DNA of 64,000 bases from Prevotella sp. UBA2711 (lineage in GTDB: Bacteria; Bacteroidota; Bacteroidia; Bacteroidales; Bacteroidaceae): positions 1 through 64,000 of the forward strand of contig DEKX01000002.1 of NCBI GenBank assembly GCA_002354095.1. Reading direction: 5' to 3'. The translations under genes were made by a program, and so were the position numbers. How positions within the stretch are numbered: position 1 is the first letter of the stretch; every line of letters begins with the position of its first letter. The notes under the pieces were generated by a model. That model did not search any database and had not been told where the DNA came from. It saw nothing but the letters and a program-made list of their open reading frames with translations. Below, piece after piece: positions 1-8,315 of this stretch.

Positions 1-110
1 GTCACACAGAAATTCACAGAAATCACAGAAATATTGGTGCTCCGATAGATTCTTGGATTTCCCACGGCATAGATTAAGATTTCTGTGAATTTCCGTGATT
101 TCTGTGTGAC
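1..110. repeat. 110-bp dispersed palindromic repeat, copy A
   Basis: An imperfect palindrome whose arms begin GTCACACAGAAA on both strands and are built from the word CACAGAAAT. The centre reads ATTGGTGCTCCGATAG. A near-identical copy in the opposite orientation lies at 26400-26509 with two mismatches, and a half copy at 26532-26582. The element ends 17 bases before the smalltalk ATG. It encodes nothing obvious. The copy begins at the window edge, so anything left of it is unseen. Confidence 0.9.
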
Positions 111-127
111 AAAAAAACTAAAAGATT

Positions 128-235
128 ATGAAGAAAGAAACTTGGAAATTGGTGATTCAGATACTGGTTAGTATCCTCACCGCAATGGGAACGGCATTAG
201 GCACTACCTCCTGTATGGGACATGGACCGTTCTGA
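128..235 (+). CDS. smalltalk family micropeptide (35 aa)
   Basis: A 35-residue protein starting MKKETWKLVIQILVSILTA and ending in GHGPF. It is one hydrophobic helix with a Lys-rich start, then TTSCMG, which could act as a lipobox-like end. I recognise this as the Bacteroidota smalltalk family, whose function is unknown and whose members usually lie beside amidase and HU-like genes of integrated elements; those neighbours would lie left of the window. The ATG is chosen because the helix starts there. A rho-independent terminator follows directly at 264-301, which supports a real transcript ending here. No promoter is visible between the 110-bp repeat and the ATG, so it is probably transcribed from upstream. 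Confidence 0.75.
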   Translation: MKKETWKLVIQILVSILTAMGTALGTTSCMGHGPF

Positions 236-263
236 AATGAGTAATTAGTAATGAGTAATTAGA

Positions 264-301
264 AAATCCTGATAATCCTTGGTGGTTATCGGGATTTTTT
301 T
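264..301 (+). terminator. Terminator after the smalltalk gene
   Basis: A 12-bp stem (AAATCCTGATAA with TTATCGGGATTT, one G-T pair), a 10-nt loop and a T run. Upstream lies a short tandem of the word atgagtaattagta. Confidence 0.85.
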
Positions 302-311
302 CGTAACTTTG
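279..311 (+). promoter_or_regulatory. Promoter of the DUF4251 gene
   Basis: TAACTTTG at 304-311 matches the Bacteroidota -7 box; a TTG at 279-281 is a plausible -33 element with 22-nt spacing. It overlaps the preceding terminator. Confidence 0.6.
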
Positions 312-325
312 CAGAAAATACTAAA

Positions 326-820
326 ATGACAATGAGAATGAAAAAAGGATTCTTACTGATGTTGATGATGGGGGCGGTTGTGGCGTGCAGCACACTGACT
401 CCTGCTGAGAAGGAGGCTCTGGCCAAGAGGGTGAATACGGCGCTGGATGAAAGGAAATATGAAATAAATGTCCAGATGATGTTCCCCTTGAAGGGACCTG
501 GCAAGAACTTGACGTCAGGATGGTCGCTGGAGGTGAAGAACGATTCTCTGTTTTCGTATCTGCCCTATATGGGCAGGGCATACAACGTGCCCTTCGGAGG
601 AGGAAAGGGGCTGAATTTCGATGCTCCTATCAAGAACTATCGCGACGGGCTGTGGCAGAAGAATCTGCGCAAGATTGACTTCGACGCGACGAATGATGAG
701 GATACATATCATTACACCATCGACGTGTATGAAAACGGAAATGCCACTATCAACGTGGTGGCAAGAGAGCGTGACCCTATCACGTTCTCAGGAATGATGA
801 AGGAGGAGACGGAAAAATGA
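326..820 (+). CDS. DUF4251 domain lipoprotein
   Basis: 164 residues. The N-terminus has a Lys-rich start, a hydrophobic run and VVACS, a type II signal peptide with lipidation predicted at Cys21, so it should be a membrane-anchored periplasmic or surface lipoprotein. The remainder (about 30-160) resembles DUF4251: a stretch with FPLKGP, then LPYMGRAYNVPFGGGKGLNFDAP, typical of this Bacteroidota beta-rich family of unknown role. In-frame ATGs lie at 326, 332 and 338; the first fits the promoter, whose start site should be near 318. It stands alone between the smalltalk terminator and convergent genes. No function can be assigned. Confidence 0.8.
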   Translation: MTMRMKKGFLLMLMMGAVVACSTLTPAEKEALAKRVNTALDERKYEINVQMMFPLKGPGKNLTSGWSLEVKNDSLFSYLPYMGRAYNVPFGGGKGLNFDAPIKNYRDGLWQKNLRKIDFDATNDEDTYHYTIDVYENGNATINVVARERDPITFSGMMKEETEK

Positions 821-862
821 CATCACATCAAAGCTGACCGAAGACAGGGCACTTTGAAATCA

Positions 863-2260
863 TTAATCCCAACACTCGAGATCGTGCTCGATTTCAGGGA
901 TTTGGGAACGATGGAAAGTGGGACTCTTGATGCCTCGCTGCCGCTGGCTGGTGTAGTCGTCGAGCAGGCGGAAGACGTATTTTCCCAACAGGATGATGGC
1001 TACCAGGTTGCAGGCTGTGAGCAACGCCATGCAGAAGTCGATGATGCTCCACACGGTGTTCAACGAGAGGAGGGCACCCAACATCACCATCACGCCTCCT
1101 GAGAGGATACGATAGACGGTGAGGACTATCGGACGATTGGTCATGAAACGGATGTTCGCCTCGCCGTAGTAATAATTGCCAATCATACTGGAATAGGCAA
1201 ACATCAAGATGGCAAGGGCTATGAATATCGGTCCCAAGGGTCCTACCTGACTTTCGAGAGCTTCCTGTGTGAGCATGATGCCATTGAGCTGGGGATGCTC
1301 GTAGAAACCACTGATAAGGATGATGAAAGCAGTGCAGGAGCAGACTACGAGGGTATCGGTGAATACGCCCAAGGCCTGTATGAAACCTTGTTTGACGGGA
1401 TGCGACACAGCGGCTGTTGCTGCGGCATTAGGGGCACTACCCTCGCCTGCCTCGTTGGAGAAGAGTCCACGCTTGACACCATTCATAATGGCTGCACCAA
1501 CGGTGCCTCCTACGGCTTGTTCCAATCCGAAAGCACTCTCGATGATGACTTTGAAAACGTGGGGTATCAGATGGATGTTCATCACGATGATGACAAGGGC
1601 AAGTATCAGATAACCCAATGCCATGAGGGGTACCAGGATGGAACTGACTCGGGCTATGCGCTGAATACCGCCAAAAACAACCAGCAGGGTGAGCACCATG
1701 AGCACGATGCCTACTACCGTGGGATTCCAGCCGAAGGCGCCCTCCATTGCTCCACAGATGGTATTGGTTTGTACGGAATTGTTGGCAAGTCCGAAGGTGA
1801 CGGTAATGAGAATGGCAAAGAGTACTGCCATCCAACGGCAATGCAGTCCGCGCTGTATGTAATAGGCAGGACCGCCGATGAACGATTCGCTATGACGGAG
1901 CTTATACAACTGTCCCAGCGTAGATTCCACGAAGGCTGTGGCAGCACCAAACAACGCCATGACCCACATCCAGAATACGGCACCAGGTCCACCCAACACA
2001 ATGGCTGTAGCCACACCTGCCAGATTGCCCGTTCCGATGCGTGATGCCAGCGAAACGGTGAAGGCCTGGAAGGAAGAGATGTGTCGCTCTTGTCCTTTAA
2101 CCTTGACGGGAGAATCATTGAGCAGTCGCACCATTTCGCCCAACATACGGAACTGGACGAAACGCATTCTGACGGTGAACCACACCCCACAGCCTACCAA
2201 TACAGCAATAATAACGTAGCCCCATAGCAGGTCGTTCACCTGATTGATGATGTCTATCAT
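863..2260 (-). CDS. Sodium:alanine/glycine symporter (AGCS family)
   Basis: 465 residues, about eleven hydrophobic segments. Hallmarks of the AGCS family include the N-terminal GYVIIAVLVGCGVWFT segment, SLASRIGTGNLAGVATAI, GGPGAVFWMWVMALFGAATAF and FSNEAGEGSAPNAAA. It should import alanine or glycine with Na+ across the inner membrane. I set the start at 2260 rather than 2278 because that ATG overlaps the TGA of the upstream DnaJ-like gene in an ATGA arrangement, the usual sign of translational coupling. It is the last gene of an HD-hydrolase/DnaJ/symporter operon. Substrate preference cannot be read from the sequence. Confidence 0.9.
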   Translation of the reverse strand: MIDIINQVNDLLWGYVIIAVLVGCGVWFTVRMRFVQFRMLGEMVRLLNDSPVKVKGQERHISSFQAFTVSLASRIGTGNLAGVATAIVLGGPGAVFWMWVMALFGAATAFVESTLGQLYKLRHSESFIGGPAYYIQRGLHCRWMAVLFAILITVTFGLANNSVQTNTICGAMEGAFGWNPTVVGIVLMVLTLLVVFGGIQRIARVSSILVPLMALGYLILALVIIVMNIHLIPHVFKVIIESAFGLEQAVGGTVGAAIMNGVKRGLFSNEAGEGSAPNAAATAAVSHPVKQGFIQALGVFTDTLVVCSCTAFIILISGFYEHPQLNGIMLTQEALESQVGPLGPIFIALAILMFAYSSMIGNYYYGEANIRFMTNRPIVLTVYRILSGGVMVMLGALLSLNTVWSIIDFCMALLTACNLVAIILLGKYVFRLLDDYTSQRQRGIKSPTFHRSQIPEIEHDLECWD

Positions 2261-3075
2261 AGTCCTCGTGCCTTCCAAATACGTTCTTTGGCTTCGTTGA
2301 TTTTCTGGAATTTCTTTTCGGCTGCCCTGCGGATGTCCTCGCCCAATGCGGCAACCTTATCCGGATGATGCTCAAGGGCAAGTTTACGATAGGCTTTCTT
2401 CACCTCGTCGTCGGTAGCATTAGGCGACACGCCCAACACCTGATAGGCTGATGCCAAATCGTCCTTGCCAAGTCCCATCATCGAATCGACTTCATCGGTT
2501 GACATACGCATCCACTGTGCACACTCCTTGAGGGCTGTTATCTCGCTTTGCGGTGTGGAGCCGTCAGCCTGCGCTATCATCACCAGGAAGTTGAGCAGCT
2601 GGAGGCGCTGGGAATAATCCATATTACGGGCTATTTGCTCGCAACAGTCTGCCACCGTGCGTTTAAACGACGACATCCCTACCCGCTTCTGTTCGTCAAA
2701 CAGTTTGCGAAGTATGCCGTCGCCCTCCTGCGATGCCTGCGGACCGAAGTTCTGACGCAGCATATTGCGCACGAACTCCATTTCAGAGTGCATCACCCTG
2801 CCATCGGCTTTGATGATATAGGAAGCCAATACCAACAGGGAAAACAGGAAACTATTGCGCTGACCGTAGTCGGTGTACTGACGGCGCTGCTGCTGATACT
2901 GATGGGCAGCCTGCTGTCGTCCGAACGGGTCTTCAAATGTACCTTGAGTTTCAGGCGTGTTCACACCGTCCATCATGGCGTCGAACACTTTGCCCAACAC
3001 GATGCCTGCAAGCGCTCCCAACGGTCCTGCCGTCATCCACCCTAAGAATCCTCCTATCCAAGTTCCAAATGCCAT
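2257..3075 (-). CDS. TerB-DnaJ domain co-chaperone (DjlA-like)
   Basis: 272 residues in three parts: a Gly-rich hydrophobic N-terminus (1-30) that can insert in the membrane, a TerB-like helical domain (about 55-190) beginning SLLVLASYIIKADGRVMHSEM, and a C-terminal J domain (about 207-272) with the HPD motif in LEHHPDKVAA. This is the DjlA layout: a membrane-anchored J protein that stimulates DnaK ATPase. Its stop overlaps the symporter start by four bases, and the HD gene ends 42 bases upstream, a gap holding simple words such as ctatgaactatgaac. The order of domains is clear; the client or process is not. Confidence 0.85.
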   Translation of the reverse strand: MAFGTWIGGFLGWMTAGPLGALAGIVLGKVFDAMMDGVNTPETQGTFEDPFGRQQAAHQYQQQRRQYTDYGQRNSFLFSLLVLASYIIKADGRVMHSEMEFVRNMLRQNFGPQASQEGDGILRKLFDEQKRVGMSSFKRTVADCCEQIARNMDYSQRLQLLNFLVMIAQADGSTPQSEITALKECAQWMRMSTDEVDSMMGLGKDDLASAYQVLGVSPNATDDEVKKAYRKLALEHHPDKVAALGEDIRRAAEKKFQKINEAKERIWKARGL

Positions 3076-3116
3076 AATATAAATATGTCTCTAAACTCTC
3101 AACTATGAACTATGAA

Positions 3117-3779
3117 CTAATACTCGTGCCACCATGCCGACTCGTTCTGCTCCTCGCGCTCCAAGTCGTCTATGAGGCACTCTGCCATCTTGAACACCAC
3201 CTCCTGAGGTATCAGGAAGCGCTGGTCGTCGCTTTGCGGATTGACAGATGCCAGGAAATGGGGCACCTCACTCTTATAGACCTCCTTCATGTGAAGATTG
3301 TCGTCATTGACGCCCGAACAACTGTAAGTGATATTGGCCAGACGGTCGCATAGCTTGACGAAGGGAGCGTAGGGTGTTTCGCGAATACCTTTATAGTATT
3401 TCTCGCCAGCCCGTTCAGCACGCGTGCGCCCCTTATCATTAGTCAGCGCATAGACTATCTCCGTAGCCATCAGAGCCTGTTCTTCGGTCATCATACTTCG
3501 CGCCTCTTTCATCACGTCGTTATAGGTCAATCGGGCATCCTCGATGCTGTCGTGATAATAACCTCCAAAGAACAAAGGCAGCAAATCGTTCTCACAGGCC
3601 AACACCAGATGGCCGAAATCACGGATGCCGTTGACCACCATATCCAGATGATATCCGTATGGCAGATTGTCGCCATAAGTCTGATTTACACTGCGATGCA
3701 GCTCATGTGCCGACTCTCTGATGCGCTCTATCTGTGGGGCATATTTCTCCATCAATGCCTCGTATTCAGCTCTTGTCAT
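3117..3779 (-). CDS. HD-domain phosphohydrolase, SpoT/MESH1-like
   Basis: 220 residues. The metal-binding signature is complete: a His in YGYHLDMVV, HDSIEDA in GGYYHDSIEDARLTYNDV, and KLCDRLANI. This set, HDxxED followed by KLxDRxxN, is that of the ppGpp-hydrolase (SpoT/MESH1) class of HD proteins. There is no synthetase, TGS or ACT region, so it would be a stand-alone hydrolase; an alarmone or another nucleotide is the likely substrate, but this is inference. It opens an operon with the DnaJ-like protein and the alanine symporter. A TATCTTTG box at 3805-3812 lies about 25 bases upstream. Confidence 0.7.
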   Translation of the reverse strand: MTRAEYEALMEKYAPQIERIRESAHELHRSVNQTYGDNLPYGYHLDMVVNGIRDFGHLVLACENDLLPLFFGGYYHDSIEDARLTYNDVMKEARSMMTEEQALMATEIVYALTNDKGRTRAERAGEKYYKGIRETPYAPFVKLCDRLANITYSCSGVNDDNLHMKEVYKSEVPHFLASVNPQSDDQRFLIPQEVVFKMAECLIDDLEREEQNESAWWHEY

Positions 3780-3804
3780 ATTGCTTTTTTCATGTTTTTG
3801 CAGG

Positions 3805-3812
3805 CAAAGATA
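3805..3812 (-). promoter_or_regulatory. Promoter -7 box of the HD/DnaJ/symporter operon
   Basis: TATCTTTG read on the minus strand, about 25 nt before the HD-gene ATG. Confidence 0.6.
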
Positions 3813-3950
3813 ATAAAAATCGAGAGAAATGCAAAAGGAAAATTTGTTTTCTTTTCATTTCCGTTTGGTTTTCACGCATTTATCTTTATTAAAAATGTGT
3901 TAGGAACAAGACCTCCTCTACTAAAAAGAATTAAAATAGGCATACTATAT

Positions 3951-3981
3951 TTTGTATTTCGGTCGATTTATACTATCTTTG
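3951..3981 (+). promoter_or_regulatory. Promoter of the GH31 gene
   Basis: TTTG at 3951-3954, 19-nt spacer, TATCTTTG at 3974-3981; textbook Bacteroidota spacing. The ATG follows 29 nt after the box. Confidence 0.8.
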
Positions 3982-4010
3982 GCTTCACTAAACATATTAT
4001 CAATTGAACC

Positions 4011-6434
4011 ATGATGAGAAGAAACGTTTTGGCGGTATTGCTGTGTATGATCACAATGGCTGTGAGTGGTAGTCCTGTAGAATGGCAGGCTGGTGGAACT
4101 GTAGTGACGGTGGAATTCTACACGCCACAAATCGTAAGGGTGGTGAAAGCACCCGTGGATCACCCCTATCAAAAGGAGGGACTCGTGGTGATTGCCAAGC
4201 CCGAGGACGTAAAAGTGACTCACCACGGCAACAGCGTGAGCAGTGATGTGCTCACCGTCAAGATAGACCTCAAAACGGGAGTACTTACCTTTGCAACAAA
4301 GGGCAAGACACTGCTTCGCGAGAGAAGTGCAGCCACCTTCGAACCTCGAACAGAGGGACCTGATAAGGGCAAGTTCAGGGTGACACAGTCATTCACGCTC
4401 GACAAAGACGAAGCCATCTATGGGTTGGGCACTTTCCAGAACGGCAAGATGAACCGTCGTGGCGAACACAAACTGATGGAGCAGTCGAACCTGGAGGACT
4501 TCCAGAACGTGCTGCAATCCATCAAGGGATGGGGCATCTATTGGGATAACTATTCGCGCACGCAGTTCGACGACGATGCCAAGGAGGGTATGTCGTTCTC
4601 GTCGGAGGTGGGCGATTGCACGGACTACTACTTCACCTACGGTGGCTCTGCCGACGGAGTGATAGCCGAGATAAGACATCTGACGGGCGACGTGCCGATG
4701 TTCCCACTCTGGACGTATGGATTCTGGCAATGTAAGGAGCGCTATAAGAGTGCTGCCGAACTGATAGGTGTGGTGGACAAGTATCGTGAACTGCAAGTGC
4801 CTTTGGACGGCATCGTACAAGACTGGCAGTACTGGGGTTCGAACTATCTGTGGAACGCGATGGATTTCCTGACGGAAGAATATGCCAACGGAGAACAGAT
4901 GATAAGCGACGTACACCAGCGTCACGCCCACTTCATGATCAGTATATGGGCCAGTTTCGGACCCAAGACAAAGGCCTATCGCCAACTCCATGAAAAGGGG
5001 TTGCTCTTCGATTTTGACACGTGGCCTCAAAGCGGACTCACCTTCTGGCCCCCACGACTGGACTATCCATCGGGAGTGCGGGTGTATGATGCGTTCTCGA
5101 AGGATGCACGCGACATTTATTGGCAGAACCTGAAGACGCTATTGGACAAGGGTACTGACGCTTGGTGGATGGACTCGACCGACCCTGATTTCTTCAATCC
5201 TACAGAGGCTAACTACGACCATCCCGCTGCTGGTGGGAAATCGACTTGGCGCGCCCTGCGCAATGCCTTCCCACTGGAAACGGTGAAAGGTGTCTATCAG
5301 AACCAACGTGCTGTACGAACAGCAAGCCCCGAAAAGCGTGTTTTCATCATGACGCGCTCAGCCTTTGCAGGACAGCAGCACTACGGCTCAGGACTTTGGA
5401 GCGGTGACGTGGCTTCATCGTGGGACATGCTGCGCAAGCAGGTGCCTGCCGGACTGAGCTACTCGCTGACGGGCTGTCCGAACTTCAACACGGACATCGG
5501 CGGTTTCTTCTGTGGTTCATATAACACAAAGGGCAGTGGCAGTGCTCCACAGAATCCACAATTCCAGGAACTGTATGTACGATGGATGCAGTACGGACTG
5601 TTTTGCCCCGTTTTCCGTAGTCACGGTGCCGATGCGCCTCGCGAGATATGGCAATTCGGCAAGAAAGGCGAACCCATCTATGACATCATTGAGCAGACCA
5701 TACGGCTACGCTACAGACTGATACCTTATCTATACAGTATTGCATGGCAAGTGACCAGCAATAACGAGAGCTATCTGCGTCCGCTGTTCAGCGACTTCGC
5801 TTCCGACCGCCACGTGTGGGAGATGACTGACGAGTTTATGCTGGGACGCAACATTCTTGCCGCTCCTATCCTCAACCCGCAATACACGGAGGAACAAATC
5901 GTCAAAGAGGACGCTATGACGGGGTGGGATAAGAAAGAGGTGAAAAATGATAAGGCGGAAGTAAAAAACATCCAATGGAATGAGCCGAAGACAGCCACGA
6001 AATATCTGCCGAAGGGAGCACTATGGTACGACTTCTGGACAGGTCAGTCTTATCGAGGCGGACAGACAGTGACGCTGACAACGCACCTGAGCCGAGTACC
6101 TATGTTCGTACGTGCTGGCAGCATTCTGCCACTGGGACCGGAAATGCAATACACGGGTGAGAAAGCGTGGGACCAGCTGGAAATTCGCGTCTATCCTGGT
6201 GCCGACGGTGACTTCACACTTTACGAGGATGAAGGTGACGGATATAACTACGAACGGGGCATCTACACCACTCTCTCCTTCCACTGGGACGACCATCAGC
6301 GCACGCTGACCATCGGTCAACGGAAAGGACAATACCCAGGCATGATTACCAATAGAAAATTCACCGTCGTGCTGCCTGACGGCACATCACAAACGGTGAA
6401 CTATAGCGGAACAGAAGTGAAGGTTCAGCTGTAA
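4011..6434 (+). CDS. Secreted GH31 alpha-glycosidase (alpha-xylosidase/glucosidase type)
   Basis: 807 residues with a signal peptide (1-20). The GH31 barrel carries the nucleophile Asp388 in DAWWMDSTDPDF and the acid/base Asp466 in GLWSGDVASSWDM. The N-terminal galactose-mutarotase-like domain and a C-terminal DUF5110-like beta domain (LWYDFWTGQSYRGG followed by LYEDEGDGYNYERG) complete the usual layout. It should release alpha-linked glucose or xylose in the periplasm. The WWMDSTDPD loop resembles alpha-xylosidases more than starch-active enzymes, but specificity is a guess. It is monocistronic with its own promoter, and not next to SusC/D genes in this window. Confidence 0.9.
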   Translation: MMRRNVLAVLLCMITMAVSGSPVEWQAGGTVVTVEFYTPQIVRVVKAPVDHPYQKEGLVVIAKPEDVKVTHHGNSVSSDVLTVKIDLKTGVLTFATKGKTLLRERSAATFEPRTEGPDKGKFRVTQSFTLDKDEAIYGLGTFQNGKMNRRGEHKLMEQSNLEDFQNVLQSIKGWGIYWDNYSRTQFDDDAKEGMSFSSEVGDCTDYYFTYGGSADGVIAEIRHLTGDVPMFPLWTYGFWQCKERYKSAAELIGVVDKYRELQVPLDGIVQDWQYWGSNYLWNAMDFLTEEYANGEQMISDVHQRHAHFMISIWASFGPKTKAYRQLHEKGLLFDFDTWPQSGLTFWPPRLDYPSGVRVYDAFSKDARDIYWQNLKTLLDKGTDAWWMDSTDPDFFNPTEANYDHPAAGGKSTWRALRNAFPLETVKGVYQNQRAVRTASPEKRVFIMTRSAFAGQQHYGSGLWSGDVASSWDMLRKQVPAGLSYSLTGCPNFNTDIGGFFCGSYNTKGSGSAPQNPQFQELYVRWMQYGLFCPVFRSHGADAPREIWQFGKKGEPIYDIIEQTIRLRYRLIPYLYSIAWQVTSNNESYLRPLFSDFASDRHVWEMTDEFMLGRNILAAPILNPQYTEEQIVKEDAMTGWDKKEVKNDKAEVKNIQWNEPKTATKYLPKGALWYDFWTGQSYRGGQTVTLTTHLSRVPMFVRAGSILPLGPEMQYTGEKAWDQLEIRVYPGADGDFTLYEDEGDGYNYERGIYTTLSFHWDDHQRTLTIGQRKGQYPGMITNRKFTVVLPDGTSQTVNYSGTEVKVQL

Positions 6435-6453
6435 TCAAACTGCCGACGGACTA

Positions 6454-7245
6454 TTACTTAATCTCTATATCGCGCTTCACGTTGTTGCGTATCTTGGTGA
6501 GATAGGCTTTCATGCCCTTGGCATCCTTCTGGTCGATGATTTCCAGGAGTTCTTTCAACTCGGTACGAATCTGGCTGACCTGATCGTGGGTATAGGGGTT
6601 GAACAGGATTTCCTGCAACAGATAGTCATCCTCATTGAGCACGCCCTTGGCTATCTTCATGTGACGCTTGAAGGTGGTGCCTGGGGCGTCCTGATGCTTC
6701 ATGACAGCTGCAAAGACGAAGGTAGATACAAATGGAATACTCAATGAGTAAGCCACCGTCTTATCGTGCTCCTCGAAGGTATATTCGTAGATGTTGAGGT
6801 CGAGTTTCTGATAGAGGTCCTTGAAGAAGATACGCCCCATATAGTCGCCCTCACTGATGATGATGGCGTTCTCTTCGGACAGCTGTTGCAGATTGGCAAA
6901 CGTAGGACCGAACATAGGGTGCGTAGATACATAAGGATGACCAGCCTCCTCGTAGAACTCCTTCAGATTGGTCTTCACGCTGGAGATGTCGCTGATGATG
7001 CAGTCCTGACGCAGATAGGGCATCACCTCCTTGAAGGCAGGAATGGTGTATTTTACCGTGACGGCATTGATGACCAGATCGGGATTGAACTGGCATATCT
7101 CGTCCAACTCAGTGAAACGCTGACAGTTGTAGGTAAACCGCATCCGCTTAGGGTCTTTCTCGTAAACGGCTACCTCGTGGTCGAAACTCAGCAGGTCGAT
7201 GAAGAAACTACCCATCTTGCCTGCACCAAGAACTAATATTTTCAT
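6454..7245 (-). CDS. tyrA: Prephenate dehydrogenase
   Basis: 263 residues. A Rossmann fold begins at residue 1 with GAGKMG (7-12), followed by SDISSVK and STHPMFGPT, the prephenate-binding His-Pro-Met segment of TyrA. It oxidises prephenate to 4-hydroxyphenylpyruvate for tyrosine. There is no ACT domain, so feedback control would be through transcription or other enzymes. It is the last of four minus-strand genes, 3 bases after the DAHP synthase stop, all downstream of the Tyr/Phe leader at 10402-10479. Confidence 0.92.
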   Translation of the reverse strand: MKILVLGAGKMGSFFIDLLSFDHEVAVYEKDPKRMRFTYNCQRFTELDEICQFNPDLVINAVTVKYTIPAFKEVMPYLRQDCIISDISSVKTNLKEFYEEAGHPYVSTHPMFGPTFANLQQLSEENAIIISEGDYMGRIFFKDLYQKLDLNIYEYTFEEHDKTVAYSLSIPFVSTFVFAAVMKHQDAPGTTFKRHMKIAKGVLNEDDYLLQEILFNPYTHDQVSQIRTELKELLEIIDQKDAKGMKAYLTKIRNNVKRDIEIK

Positions 7246-7248
7246 TTT

Positions 7249-8313
7249 TTACTTGTTAATGATTTCCATTTGCTGACGGACACTTTCTTCGTGAATGCTC
7301 TCGAAAACATGAGCCACAAACTCAGGACCCATTCCAAGGAGCGAGCCCTGGGCACCACGCTTGTCGAGAATCTCGTTGTAACGCGATGTCTGAAGCACTG
7401 TCATATTATGTTCTTTCTTATACTGACCAATCTCACGACAAACACGCATACGCTTGGCGAGTAAGTCCATCAGCTGGTTGTCCAATTCGTCAATCTGCTT
7501 ACGCAAGGTGGTGATTCCCTCCGTCGATGTGTTTTCATCACGAATGACGAGCAGCGACAGGATATAGTCGAGCACATCAGGTGTCACCTGTTGCTTGGCA
7601 TCACTCCACGCCTTGTCAGGGTCGCAATGACTCTCTACAATCAGTCCGTCGAAGCCCAGGTCCATAGCCTGCTGGCAAAGGGGAGCTATCAGCTCTCTCC
7701 TACCCCCGATATGCGAGGGGTCGTTGATGATAGGCAACTCTGGAATGCGACGATGTAACTCGATGGGAATCTGCCACATGGGCATATTACGGTAAATCTT
7801 CTTGTCGTAACTGGAGAAACCACGATGGATGGCAGCCAGACGCTTCACGCCTGCTTGGTTCAGACGCTCCAGGGCACCAATCCACAACTCCAAGTCGGGG
7901 TTGACGGGATTCTTCACGAAAACAGGTACATCGACGCCCTTCAGCGAGTCAGCCAAAGCCTGCATCGCAAAGGGGTTGGCTGAGGTACGGGCACCAATCC
8001 ACAGGATGTCGATGCCATACTTCAGACAGAGTTCCACATGCTCAGGAGTAGCCACCTCGGTAGCTACGAGCATCTTGGTTTCCTGCTTGACCTGCTTGAG
8101 CCAAACGAGAGCCGGTTCACCGTGTCCCTCGAAGCCTCCTGGTTTGGTGCGTGGTTTCCACACTCCGGCACGGAAGTTGTGGCATCCAAACATAGCCAGT
8201 TGCTTGGCTGTTGTCATCACTTGCTCCTCACTCTCAGCACTGCAGGGTCCTGCAATGACGAAGGGGCGTTCGTTGTCACTGGGTAACTTAAGGGGTTCTA
8301 AGTCTAATTCCAT
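7249..8313 (-). CDS. Bifunctional DAHP synthase / chorismate mutase
   Basis: 354 residues. Residues 1-260 are a type I-beta DAHP synthase (KDO8P-like) with AGPCSAES at 21-28, GVWKPRTKPGGF and IVESHCDPDKA. Residues about 265-354 form a type II chorismate mutase helix bundle starting LRKQIDELDNQLMDLLAKRM. The fusion joins entry to the shikimate pathway with the committing Phe/Tyr step; in the well-known Bacillus fusion the mutase sits N-terminal, while here it is C-terminal, as is usual in Bacteroidota. In B. subtilis-type enzymes the mutase acts as a feedback sensor; whether that holds here is unknown. It lies between the aminotransferase (2 bases) and tyrA (3 bases). Confidence 0.93.
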   Translation of the reverse strand: MELDLEPLKLPSDNERPFVIAGPCSAESEEQVMTTAKQLAMFGCHNFRAGVWKPRTKPGGFEGHGEPALVWLKQVKQETKMLVATEVATPEHVELCLKYGIDILWIGARTSANPFAMQALADSLKGVDVPVFVKNPVNPDLELWIGALERLNQAGVKRLAAIHRGFSSYDKKIYRNMPMWQIPIELHRRIPELPIINDPSHIGGRRELIAPLCQQAMDLGFDGLIVESHCDPDKAWSDAKQQVTPDVLDYILSLLVIRDENTSTEGITTLRKQIDELDNQLMDLLAKRMRVCREIGQYKKEHNMTVLQTSRYNEILDKRGAQGSLLGMGPEFVAHVFESIHEESVRQQMEIINK

Positions 8314-8315
8314 AA

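Noticed and set aside
1..110. Could the tandem CACAGAAAT words be a CRISPR array?
   Set aside because: Repeats are 9-10 bp, contiguous and without spacers; no cas genes in the window.
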